The position numbers and the translations under genes are program-made. The notes under the pieces were generated by a model that did no database searches, was not told the DNA's origin, and worked only from the letters and a program-made list of their open reading frames with translations. Shown piece by piece: positions 55,342 to 63,105 of a stretch of 63,992 nucleotides of DNA. The number at the start of each line of letters is the position of its first letter. Within the stretch, counting starts at the first letter, position 1. The stretch comes from Rhodanobacter thiooxydans LCS2 (GTDB taxonomy: Bacteria; Pseudomonadota; Gammaproteobacteria; Xanthomonadales; Rhodanobacteraceae): assembly GCF_000264375.1 (NCBI RefSeq), contig NZ_AJXW01000070.1:1-63992 (forward strand), in the 5' to 3' direction.

Positions 55342-56204
55342 GGGTTGCCGCCCAGCTTGGTTGCGTGCAGCACGGCGGGGTTGATCTTGATGCTCGGGTC
55401 GATCCGGCGTGCCGCCTCCACGTTGGCCCGCGCCTGCTGCGGCTCGCCCAGCACCACGTAGGCCTTGGCCAGGGCCGCGTGCGACGCAGCGGGCAGCGCC
55501 ACGTTGGTCGACTGCAGCTGCTTGGCGATCTCGGCGATCTGATACTGGCGCGCGCTGTCCACCGGCGTGGACGCCGGTGCGGCGGGTACCGACGAAGCGG
55601 GCGCGGGAGCCCGCGCGGGGGACGGTGCGGCGGCGACACTGGCGGTGCCGGCCCGAGCCGCTGTAGCTACCGCGGCGCCCGCCGCCGCGGACGGCGCACT
55701 GGCAGCAGCGGCGGAAGGCGGCGCGGTCAGCGTGCCCGCCTGCACCTGGTTCAACTTCGCGGTGAGCACCGGTACCAGGGTGGCCTGCACTTGCGTCGAC
55801 GGCTTCTCCTGCAATATCCCCTGCGCCAGCTGGTAGGCCTTGTCCACCTCGCCGATCGCGCGATAGCCGTCCGAAATCTTCGCCTGCAGTTGCGGGTTGC
55901 CGGCGGCACGCTCCTCGAGATTGGCAAGTACCTTCTGCGCCTGCTCCTTCTGTGCCGGGTCGATGGGCGCGTGCGGTTGCGCACGAATCGTGTCCAGCTC
56001 CCCCAACCCATCGCCGAACTTGACCGCCTGGATGCCGGGAAAGCCCATCAGCACGATCGCGAACACGATCAGCCCCATCGCCGCCTTGAAATCGCGCCGC
56101 TGCACGATCATCACCGTGATCGCCGCCAGCGCGAACACGAACAGGATGAGGCCGCAGAGCAGCATCAGTTTTTCGTAGCCGTACAGGCCATCGAAGATGT
56201 TCAT
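55338..56204 (-). CDS. Membrane-anchored TPR-like protein in the eCIS cluster
   Basis: A 288-residue protein with two membrane helices (residues about 12-35 and 41-60), then TPR-like helix pairs (QKEQAQKVLANLEERAAGNP, DGYRAIGEVDKAYQLAQGIL), an Ala/Pro-rich linker at about 155-215 and a last TPR-like pair (AALAKAYVVLGEPQQARANV). The helices place the TPR parts on one side of the inner membrane. eCIS particles normally have no membrane part, so it may serve assembly, or tether the particle as in membrane-bound contractile systems. Start and stop are fixed by ATGA overlaps on both sides. Confidence 0.8.
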   Translation of the reverse strand: MNIFDGLYGYEKLMLLCGLILFVFALAAITVMIVQRRDFKAAMGLIVFAIVLMGFPGIQAVKFGDGLGELDTIRAQPHAPIDPAQKEQAQKVLANLEERAAGNPQLQAKISDGYRAIGEVDKAYQLAQGILQEKPSTQVQATLVPVLTAKLNQVQAGTLTAPPSAAAASAPSAAAGAAVATAARAGTASVAAAPSPARAPAPASSVPAAPASTPVDSARQYQIAEIAKQLQSTNVALPAASHAALAKAYVVLGEPQQARANVEAARRIDPSIKINPAVLHATKLGGNP

Positions 56205-56464
56205 GGCACGCTCCGGATCGGCGCCTTGCCGCCGTGCATCAGGCTGTCGCCGATCGCCTGCTCCAATGCCACCATCATCCGGCAGCCGCAGAGCACCATG
56301 CGATTCGGGCCAAACTGGTCGCGCCATCCGACGACCACGCTGTCGCCGCCGAACAACGACTTGACGGCAGCCTCGTCGTCGAAGGTCGCATTCCTCTCCC
56401 GCTCCGGCGTCGGGCAGCGTCGTACCCCTTCGGGGATGTGTGGTGAGCCCGCGACGCCGCTCAT
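56201..56464 (-). CDS. Small hypothetical protein of the eCIS cluster
   Basis: An 87-residue soluble protein. It starts MSGVAGSPHIPEGVRRCPTP and has a helix-rich C-terminal half with a Cys pair (VLCGCRMMVALEQAIG). The start overlaps the second DUF4157 gene's stop, and its stop overlaps the TPR gene's start, both by ATGA. Its place directly after a DUF4157 gene suggests an effector partner or immunity protein, but nothing in the sequence proves this. Confidence 0.65.
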   Translation of the reverse strand: MSGVAGSPHIPEGVRRCPTPERERNATFDDEAAVKSLFGGDSVVVGWRDQFGPNRMVLCGCRMMVALEQAIGDSLMHGGKAPIRSVP

Positions 56465-57843
56465 GGGGTTCCTCCGGTGCCGCTTGTCGATGAGGGATGG
56501 AAGTCGCCGCTGCAGCCGGACGGATGCGGACCGCACGATGACGGTGGCTGCGTCGGATCATTCCCTCCCTTCCCGTTGGCTTCGGCGCGTTTCTTCAGCA
56601 ACTCCTGTTTTCTGGACTCATTCGCCTTCTGCTCATCGCTGCTCATGCACTGCAGGATGGACAGCGCGCAATCGATCAGCTGGAGGCGGGTGGCGTAAGA
56701 AATGCGCCCCGTGCCCGGCTTGGGATCCTGCAACGCTTCCCAGGCATAGGCGCCGAACTCGCGCTTGTTCTTGTTCGCTCTCCCGCCAAGACCCGCGCGT
56801 TGCTGGGCTGCATGTTGAAGTTCATGCCCGACTTGCAAGACGCGTCGGGCGAAGCCTTCAACCTGTCCGAGAAACGAATCCCCAACGCATATCTTCACCT
56901 GAAGGTTGGCTCCCGTAGGCACGGGAATGGCACTGGCACCACCAGCGCTTCCTGTGGGTGCCGAACAAGGTCTCCCGAGGGTGCCTGCCGAGAGGATCGG
57001 TTGCGTGGTAAGACCCGGGTCCTGCGGGTCGTAGACCACTTCACGCACCTCTGCCGCCTCACTGGGGTAATACGTCTTCAGGATGCTCCATACGAGACTC
57101 GTGGCGCGCTTTCCCGCATCTGGTGTCTTTGCAGCGTCTTTGGCTGCATCGATGATGGCCTGCGCGTTGGCATCCACTCCGTCAGACGGCCTCCGCTGCC
57201 GCAGCAATCGCCCGCAGGGCGATGCCACGCGAACACCGCCCCGGCGCGCGGACATGATCGAGTCCGCCGTCGAGTCCGCTTCCTTCTCCGCCGCCGCATC
57301 GCTTGCCGCGCCGCTGCCGTGGCCCGACTGTTGAACGACATGGGTCAGCTCGTGCGCCATCAGTCGACGCCCCCGCGCTGTGGAAGGTGCGTATTGCCCC
57401 GCTCCGAATACGACGTGTGACCCGACCGTATAGGCCAGCGCATCGACGGCGTCGGCCGAACGGGCGGCCTCCGCATCGGCATGAATGCGTACTGCGCTGA
57501 AGTCCTGGCCGAACCGCTCTTCCATCTGCCCGCGAATACCCGCATCCAGGGGGAGGCCGTGGCTCCCGAGCACCTGTCCGACCGCCAGCGGAACGGTGGG
57601 CCGGCCGGCACCACATCGCGATTTCTTCTGCATCTTCCGAGCGGCACATTCAGCGCACTCGCCACCGCCGGCGCCGTGCCGACCGCAGGCGCACTTGCGT
57701 TGAAGCAGGCCCGCTCCACCCGGACTCCAGGGCATGGGCTGATGCAACATGCTGGTGGCAGGTCCGGTCATGTCTGCGGTCGCCGCGGAAGAGAAGGAAG
57801 GCGGCACATCTACTTTTCCCTCGACTTGCCAGGCATCCTGCAT
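56461..57843 (-). CDS. DUF4157 protein 2 with a second HExxH domain (eCIS effector candidate)
   Basis: A 460-residue protein. The N-terminus has the eCIS-cargo motif GLLQRKCACG and a Cys-rich knot (residues 51-66, C-x-C-x10-C-x2-C), followed by the DUF4157 domain with its HELTHVVQQ (HExxH at residues 164-168). The C-terminal part has a second HExxH, GHELQHAAQQRAG (340-344), with a Glu candidate in NKREFGAYAWEAL (362 or 369), a possible metallopeptidase domain. The tail is Lys/Gly/Cys-rich. DUF4157 is known as a common marker of eCIS cargo. The start at 57843 overlaps DUF4157 protein 1 by 34 bases; a later start at 57771 is possible. Confidence 0.82.
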   Translation of the reverse strand: MQDAWQVEGKVDVPPSFSSAATADMTGPATSMLHQPMPWSPGGAGLLQRKCACGRHGAGGGECAECAARKMQKKSRCGAGRPTVPLAVGQVLGSHGLPLDAGIRGQMEERFGQDFSAVRIHADAEAARSADAVDALAYTVGSHVVFGAGQYAPSTARGRRLMAHELTHVVQQSGHGSGAASDAAAEKEADSTADSIMSARRGGVRVASPCGRLLRQRRPSDGVDANAQAIIDAAKDAAKTPDAGKRATSLVWSILKTYYPSEAAEVREVVYDPQDPGLTTQPILSAGTLGRPCSAPTGSAGGASAIPVPTGANLQVKICVGDSFLGQVEGFARRVLQVGHELQHAAQQRAGLGGRANKNKREFGAYAWEALQDPKPGTGRISYATRLQLIDCALSILQCMSSDEQKANESRKQELLKKRAEANGKGGNDPTQPPSSCGPHPSGCSGDFHPSSTSGTGGTP

Positions 57844-59840
57844 TCACCTTCGAATGCGTTATCGATCGGCGAGCCGGCAAACAGCGCGCGATGCCGGTCC
57901 ATGCATTCGATTTTTCTGGTGTTGGCAATATCTCCCTGCATGCCATGGTGCGGCAGATTGAGATCCGGCGGCTCGGGTGGCGGCGGATTGAGCACGATCA
58001 GTGCGCGCCTTAAAGGCTCGTAGATTGCCTGCATCCGTTCATCCCGAGTAAGCGCACGTTTGCCGCGCTTGCCCGTACGGAAAGCATCGACATCCTCCTG
58101 GCCGACCTGCCGGGCTTCGGCAGACAGCCCCGAGCCGATGACGTGCTCCTGCTGGAGCGGATCTGCCTTTTCATCCGGCGTCGGAGCCAGCCTGCTCTTC
58201 AGATGAGCATCGAGTTTCTTGTCGGCCACCTCGCCCTTGTCATCAGAACCAAGGATCTCGCCACGGCCAACCACCGGATACGACGCGGAAAGCGCCCGAC
58301 TCAATGGCTCGGTGCGCATGCTCATGACGTTGTGCAGGTTCTTGTTGATCTCCTCATCCAGCAAACGCTTGCCTTCCACTGCCCTTCGTTGCGCCAGCTC
58401 GGCATTGCCCTTGAACGTACCGCGCTGCTTGGACTCGGGCCCTTCCGGTGACGCGCTGCCTTCGACGCGTGCAATGGTGAAGCCTTGCGAGATGAGGTTC
58501 ACGGCACTCCTCAGCTGCTGCTGGCTGGTAGGCAGCAGCTTCTCGTTCGGCGCGGTCTCGGCGAGCCTGAAGAAGTACGGGAAGAATTGCGGTTGTGGCG
58601 AGTCAGCCGGCTTCGGCGGCGGCTTGTCTTTGCCGCGCGGCGGCGTGTGCGTGCACGTGAAGTTCACTTTGGGATCGCCACAGGCACACTTCCGGCAATC
58701 TGGTGCAGCGGTGGCGCCCGGCCTGATGGTAATTCCGCCAGTCACAGTCACATTGGGGTTCTGCCCCGGATTTTTCTCTACCGTCACTGTGACAGTAGGT
58801 TCGACAGGGTTGTCCCTGATCCGCACGCGGCCCTGCACACTGCCGGAAATATCGCCAGCGGCATTTCCACTCCCTGTGGCCTCAAGGTTGCCCGCAAAGA
58901 CACGGCCGATTTGCACTGACCCGGCAAGCCTCACCGCGGGCGCAAGTTGCTTGAGCTCGTTCAGCAGCAAGTTTCTCAACTGCGTCGGATCGGTTCCGGG
59001 TGCAGCACTGGAAAGCACTCTTCCCACGATCTGCCCCGCCTGTTTCAAGGCATCGCCATAGTCGATCTCTCCACGCACCTGTCCGGCGGTATTGCCGCGA
59101 CACAGATCGAGCTCGAGGAACGCGCTGCTCATGTCGATCCCGCTCGACGAATCCGTGCGCGTCTCGGGCTTGAGTTCGCAATGCCCGGGCGTTACCTCTC
59201 GAAAGACCTGATCGATGCCACCATCGGCCGTCTTCACTTCCTGCGGGTTGGCGTAGCGAGCGATCATCGCCCGCGCAGCGCCGGACAACCTGCCAGCAGA
59301 ATTCCCGGACAACACCCGTTCCGCGGCCTGGTCGGCCTGCTGCTCCAAGGCAGACTCGGCCTCCCCGATGGCCATCGGCTGATTCGACAAATGATGCTGC
59401 TGCACGACGTGGGCAAGTTCGTGAGCGATCAGGCGCCGGCCGGAAGAGGTGCCAGGGGCGTACTGTCCGTCAGCGAACACCAGATGCTGCCCGGACGTAT
59501 AGGCCAAGGCATGGATCGTACGTGCAGATGCGTGGGCGACGTCACTCGTGTGGACACGCACATCGCTGAAATCATGACCAAAGCCGGCCTCCATCGTGGT
59601 TCGTGTAACAGCCTCGAGCGGACGCCCCGCCCCCTGCAGTGCCTCATGCACGATTGGCGGCACCGCGTTGACGGACGCCGCATCGGCAGCCTTGCGCTGA
59701 ACCCGCTTGCGTGCACAGCTGTCGCACTCTCCCCCGCCATGGCTATGCGCTCCGCAGGCACATTTGCGTTGCAGCAGGAAACCAGCGGCGAAAGATGGTT
59801 CCGCGGGCTTCGCCGCGACACTGGCGCTACGCTCAGCCAT
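57810..59840 (-). CDS. DUF4157 protein 1 with OmpA-like C-terminal region (eCIS effector candidate)
   Basis: A 676-residue protein. Residues 22-43 carry LLQRKCACGAHSHGGGECDS, the same Cys-rich start as the other DUF4157 gene. The DUF4157 domain has HELAHVVQQ (HExxH at about 140-144). The middle (about 220-390) is a beta-rich region with a Cys cluster near 388 (CRKCACGDPKVNFTC). The region from about 430 to 520 looks OmpA-like (FTIARVEGSASPEGPESKQR, NAELAQRRAVEGKRLLDEEI), that is, possible peptidoglycan binding. The start at 59840 is the ATG before MAERSASVAAKP and overlaps the preceding gene by eight bases. Function as cargo is inferred from DUF4157 and position. Confidence 0.82.
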   Translation of the reverse strand: MAERSASVAAKPAEPSFAAGFLLQRKCACGAHSHGGGECDSCARKRVQRKAADAASVNAVPPIVHEALQGAGRPLEAVTRTTMEAGFGHDFSDVRVHTSDVAHASARTIHALAYTSGQHLVFADGQYAPGTSSGRRLIAHELAHVVQQHHLSNQPMAIGEAESALEQQADQAAERVLSGNSAGRLSGAARAMIARYANPQEVKTADGGIDQVFREVTPGHCELKPETRTDSSSGIDMSSAFLELDLCRGNTAGQVRGEIDYGDALKQAGQIVGRVLSSAAPGTDPTQLRNLLLNELKQLAPAVRLAGSVQIGRVFAGNLEATGSGNAAGDISGSVQGRVRIRDNPVEPTVTVTVEKNPGQNPNVTVTGGITIRPGATAAPDCRKCACGDPKVNFTCTHTPPRGKDKPPPKPADSPQPQFFPYFFRLAETAPNEKLLPTSQQQLRSAVNLISQGFTIARVEGSASPEGPESKQRGTFKGNAELAQRRAVEGKRLLDEEINKNLHNVMSMRTEPLSRALSASYPVVGRGEILGSDDKGEVADKKLDAHLKSRLAPTPDEKADPLQQEHVIGSGLSAEARQVGQEDVDAFRTGKRGKRALTRDERMQAIYEPLRRALIVLNPPPPEPPDLNLPHHGMQGDIANTRKIECMDRHRALFAGSPIDNAFEGECRMPGKSREK

Positions 59841-60642
59841 GCCGGCCTCCGGCGCGCGCCGGCTTCGCCTTCGCCTTGCGCAGCGCAGCGAGGAAGGCGT
59901 CGAGCTTGCCGGCATCGAGCGCGCGCTTCTTCTTCGTGGTGTCGATCGCGTCGATGATCGCGTAGGCCTCGTCGCAGTATTTGGCGAGGAAGGCCCAGCT
60001 CATCTGCTGCTTGCGGCCCCAGGTGACGCAGACCGGACCGCTCCTGGTATAGCCGGGCACGTAGACGTAGTGGCCGTTGTGCGGGTTCGGCTGGCCGGCC
60101 TTGCCACCCACCACCGCCCACGGCTTGCCGACGTGGAACTGGGTCAGCGCCGCGTCGGGCAGGGTGAAGCCCAGGCCCACGCCGATGTCCATGAACACCG
60201 CGCGCTTGATCTCGCTGCGTTTGGCCCGGTCGACCTGCGCGAAGGCCTTGATCCGGTAGTGCCGCCTGGCGGCAAGCCAGCCCTGCCTGCGCCATTCCTT
60301 CAGCGAATCGAGCACGACCAGGCCGCGGTCGACGCCACCGCTCTCGCCAAAGTATTCGTGCAGCACGTCGTTGTCACTGATTGCGATCAGCTTGTTCTGC
60401 TCGACCTTCTCGAAGCGCAGGGTCTGGTGGGCGCGACCGGCGGTCACGCAGTCGCCGTACTGGTCGTTGCCGAACATCGGCGTGGGGATGCCGTGGTGCA
60501 CCACGTCGAAGTCGTACTCGGCCGGCAGCACCGGCGGCGCCTTCAGCAGCGCGGCGAACATCAGGTTGCGGTCGTCGCGTTTGGCCTTCCGTTTGCCGAA
60601 ACGCACGACGCCGTCGGGACGTGGCTTGGGGATCGCTTTCAT
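59833..60642 (-). CDS. Papain-like cysteine-peptidase-fold protein of the eCIS cluster
   Basis: A 269-residue protein. The signature GNDQYGDCVTAGRAHQTLRF (Cys65) and GHYVYVPGYT (His191) with a following VTWGRKQQMSWAF are arranged as in a family of papain-like proteins in phage and actinobacteria, with Cys, His and Trp/Asn as the catalytic core. The C-terminal tail is basic (KKKRALDAGKLDAF, KAKAKPARAGGRHG). It could process a particle protein or be cargo. No signal peptide. Start at 60642, one base after the stop of the small gene; an upstream frame is not protein-like. Confidence 0.7.
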   Translation of the reverse strand: MKAIPKPRPDGVVRFGKRKAKRDDRNLMFAALLKAPPVLPAEYDFDVVHHGIPTPMFGNDQYGDCVTAGRAHQTLRFEKVEQNKLIAISDNDVLHEYFGESGGVDRGLVVLDSLKEWRRQGWLAARRHYRIKAFAQVDRAKRSEIKRAVFMDIGVGLGFTLPDAALTQFHVGKPWAVVGGKAGQPNPHNGHYVYVPGYTRSGPVCVTWGRKQQMSWAFLAKYCDEAYAIIDAIDTTKKKRALDAGKLDAFLAALRKAKAKPARAGGRHG

Positions 60643-60643
60643 G

Positions 60644-60931
60644 TCACCGCTCCTTGCCCGCGCCGTGGAGGGCGGGCGCGCTGCCCAGGCCGTGCTGTAC
60701 CGCCGCGGCGATGCGCATGCCGAGGCGGTCGCGCGGGTGGCCGGCCGGCGGCAGCGTCGACGGCGGCAAGGCGTCCATCGCGCCGAGGCTGCGCAGCGCG
60801 TCGACGGCGCCGGGCGCGCCCAGCCGCGCAGCAAGCTCACGCTCCAGCGCCAGGCGCACGGCGGCGGGGCGCTCGCCGCCGAGCGCGGCTTCGTCGATCA
60901 CCAGCCGTTCGATGTGCAGCTCGATGCTCAT
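60644..60931 (-). CDS. Small hypothetical protein between ATPase and papain-like gene
   Basis: A 95-residue protein starting MSIELHIERLVIDEAALGGE, an acidic beta-alpha N-terminal half and an Ala/Arg-rich helix (RPAAVRLALERELAARLGAP). Similar short proteins are often found next to eCIS ATPase genes. It starts with an ATGA overlap with the ATPase stop. Function unknown. Confidence 0.75.
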   Translation of the reverse strand: MSIELHIERLVIDEAALGGERPAAVRLALERELAARLGAPGAVDALRSLGAMDALPPSTLPPAGHPRDRLGMRIAAAVQHGLGSAPALHGAGKER

Positions 60932-63105
60932 GGCCTGCCTCCGGCACTTTCCAGCCAGCGGAAGTCCGCCTCGTTGACCGGCTTGTCGAGTTTGCGGTAC
61001 TCGCCGCGCACGGCGTCGAGCAGCAGCGGCATGCCGATCTCGACGCCGGCTTTCGCGGCCATGAAGGCGGCGTTGAGCGCGACGCCCTGAATGCTGCCGC
61101 CGGTGAGCGCGAAGCGCGCCAGCCGCTCCAGGTCCAGCGCGCCCACCGACGCCTGCGCCGGGAATACCGAGGCCCAGATCGCGTGGCGTTCGGCCGTGCC
61201 GGGGAACGGGAAGTTGATGACGAAGCGCAGCCGGCGCAGGAACGCGCTGTCCAGCGCGCCCTTCATGTTGGTGGCCAGGATCGCCAGGCCGCGGAACGAC
61301 TCCAGCCGCTGCAGCAGGTAGTTCACCTCGATGTTGGCGTAGCGGTCATGGCTGTCCTTCACCTCGCTGCGCTTGCCGAACAAGGCGTCAGCCTCGTCGA
61401 AGAACAGGATTGCGCCACCGTCCTCGGCCGCGTCGAACAGCTTGCGCAGGTTCTTCTCGGTTTCGCCGATGTACTTGCTGACCACGGCGGATAGATCGAT
61501 GCGGTACAGCGACAGGCCCAGTTCGCGCGCCAACACCTCGGCCGCCATGGTTTTGCCCGTGCCGCTTTCACCGGTGAACAGCGCGCTGATCGACAGCCCG
61601 CGATTCATCCGCTGGCGAAAGCCCCAGTCGTCGTAGACGGTGCTGCGCTGGGCGACCTGGTCGGCGATCTGGCGCAGCAGATTTTTTTCGCTGTCGGGCA
61701 GCTTGAGATCGTCCCAGCCGGCCTTCGGCTCGATGCGCTGGGCCAGCTGGTCCAGTGCCGGCCGGATGTGTGCCAGCGCGGCCTGCCACAGCGTGGCCGG
61801 GAGCGCGGCGGGCGCGTCTTCCACCGCCGCCAGGGCGCTGTGCGCGATCTGCTCGATGCGGCCCAGGTTGAAGTCGAAGTGGCCGGCCAGCTGTTGCGGC
61901 TGCGTGCCGGCCGCGTCACCGAGCAGGCGCTGCCACAGTGTGCGTTGCTCGAACGCACTGGGTTTGGCCACGTCGACGCTGAGCGCCTGCGTGGCCGCGC
62001 CGGTCCACGGTTCGCGCGCATCGACGAAGGTCAACCCGCCGGCTCGCGCCAGGAAACGTCTGACCAGGGCCGCGGTGGCATCGCCGCGCTCGACCTCGGC
62101 CGCGTCGAGATACAGCGCCAGCGGTAGCAGCTGGCTTTCGCGCTGCCACAGCCGGCTCAGGGTTTCCTGCTCGGCGACCGCCGCAGGCAGCAAGTCGGCC
62201 GACAGCCGGTACGCCTGTGCGCCGAACGCGGCGGCGATGGTCTGCGCGATCGCCTGCTTGCTGACGCTGTCGCTGCCGAGCAGCTGCACGACCGGCAGCG
62301 GCTGGCCCACCGGCACGTGGCGCAGGCCATCCAGCATCTGGTCGGCGATTGCCTGCTGCGACGGCGGCAGGTTTGCCGGTGGCAACGCGGTGAGCAGCGG
62401 CGTCAGCCGGTCGTCGAGATAGTTCATGCCCTTGACGAAGTTCACCACGCGCTCGTCGGCACTCAGCGCCGCGCCGATCAGCGGCTGCGCGCCGGGCTGG
62501 TGGATGTCGAGCAGGCGCCAGTAGCGCAGCGGGCGCTCCGGCGACAACGCATCCCAGCTCGGCGCATCGAGTATGGCAAACGCCAGCGCGAAGGTGGGGT
62601 ACGGCCGCGACGGGTCATGCTGCGCCTGCGCGCACAACGCGGGGAAGCGTGTGTCCAGTTCCATGCCGATGCACAGCAGCAGCACGTCGCGTTCGAACCT
62701 GGACAGGCCGAGCCGGCCCGCGAGCACGCTCAGCGCCGGTGTGTGATTCGCGTCTTCGCCATTTGCGCTGGCGGACGTTGCCGCCGCAGCGGTGACGCTG
62801 GTGTCGGCGTCTGGCACTGCCGCGATGATCGGCTGCGCCGCGGGTCGATCCGCGGCGGCGACATCGCCGGCCTGCGTCGGTGCGGCCGCCCGCGGGGCTT
62901 TGAGCATCCGCGCCAGCCAGGAGGGCTTCGGCGCAGCGGATGCACTGACCGTCGGCGCGGATTCCATCAGTGCCGCCGCCGGGGCCGGCGGTGCGGCGGC
63001 GGTGTCGTGCCGCTGCGCCGCGCGCTCCAGCCGCTCGCGCAGATCCGCCAGCGCGGTGCCGAGGTACTGGTCGTTCGCTTCCAGCCAGGCGACGTAATCG
63101 TTCAT
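60928..63105 (-). CDS. AAA+ ATPase of the eCIS (Pvc15 type)
   Basis: A 725-residue ATPase. The N-terminal ~110 residues include a coiled-coil-like helix (LADLRERLERAAQRHDTAAA) and an Ala/Pro-rich linker. The middle is a degenerate AAA domain (residues about 270-440). The last 250 residues are an active AAA+ domain: Walker A GESGTGKT, Walker B ILFFDEADALFG, and an arginine-finger region (FLRRLRFVINFPFPG). This is the Pvc15 design, required for particle assembly or cargo loading. It overlaps the DUF4255 gene by four bases. In Pvc/Afp systems the ATPase is near the end of the operon; here it comes before the baseplate genes. Confidence 0.9.
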   Translation of the reverse strand: MNDYVAWLEANDQYLGTALADLRERLERAAQRHDTAAAPPAPAAALMESAPTVSASAAPKPSWLARMLKAPRAAAPTQAGDVAAADRPAAQPIIAAVPDADTSVTAAAATSASANGEDANHTPALSVLAGRLGLSRFERDVLLLCIGMELDTRFPALCAQAQHDPSRPYPTFALAFAILDAPSWDALSPERPLRYWRLLDIHQPGAQPLIGAALSADERVVNFVKGMNYLDDRLTPLLTALPPANLPPSQQAIADQMLDGLRHVPVGQPLPVVQLLGSDSVSKQAIAQTIAAAFGAQAYRLSADLLPAAVAEQETLSRLWQRESQLLPLALYLDAAEVERGDATAALVRRFLARAGGLTFVDAREPWTGAATQALSVDVAKPSAFEQRTLWQRLLGDAAGTQPQQLAGHFDFNLGRIEQIAHSALAAVEDAPAALPATLWQAALAHIRPALDQLAQRIEPKAGWDDLKLPDSEKNLLRQIADQVAQRSTVYDDWGFRQRMNRGLSISALFTGESGTGKTMAAEVLARELGLSLYRIDLSAVVSKYIGETEKNLRKLFDAAEDGGAILFFDEADALFGKRSEVKDSHDRYANIEVNYLLQRLESFRGLAILATNMKGALDSAFLRRLRFVINFPFPGTAERHAIWASVFPAQASVGALDLERLARFALTGGSIQGVALNAAFMAAKAGVEIGMPLLLDAVRGEYRKLDKPVNEADFRWLESAGGRP

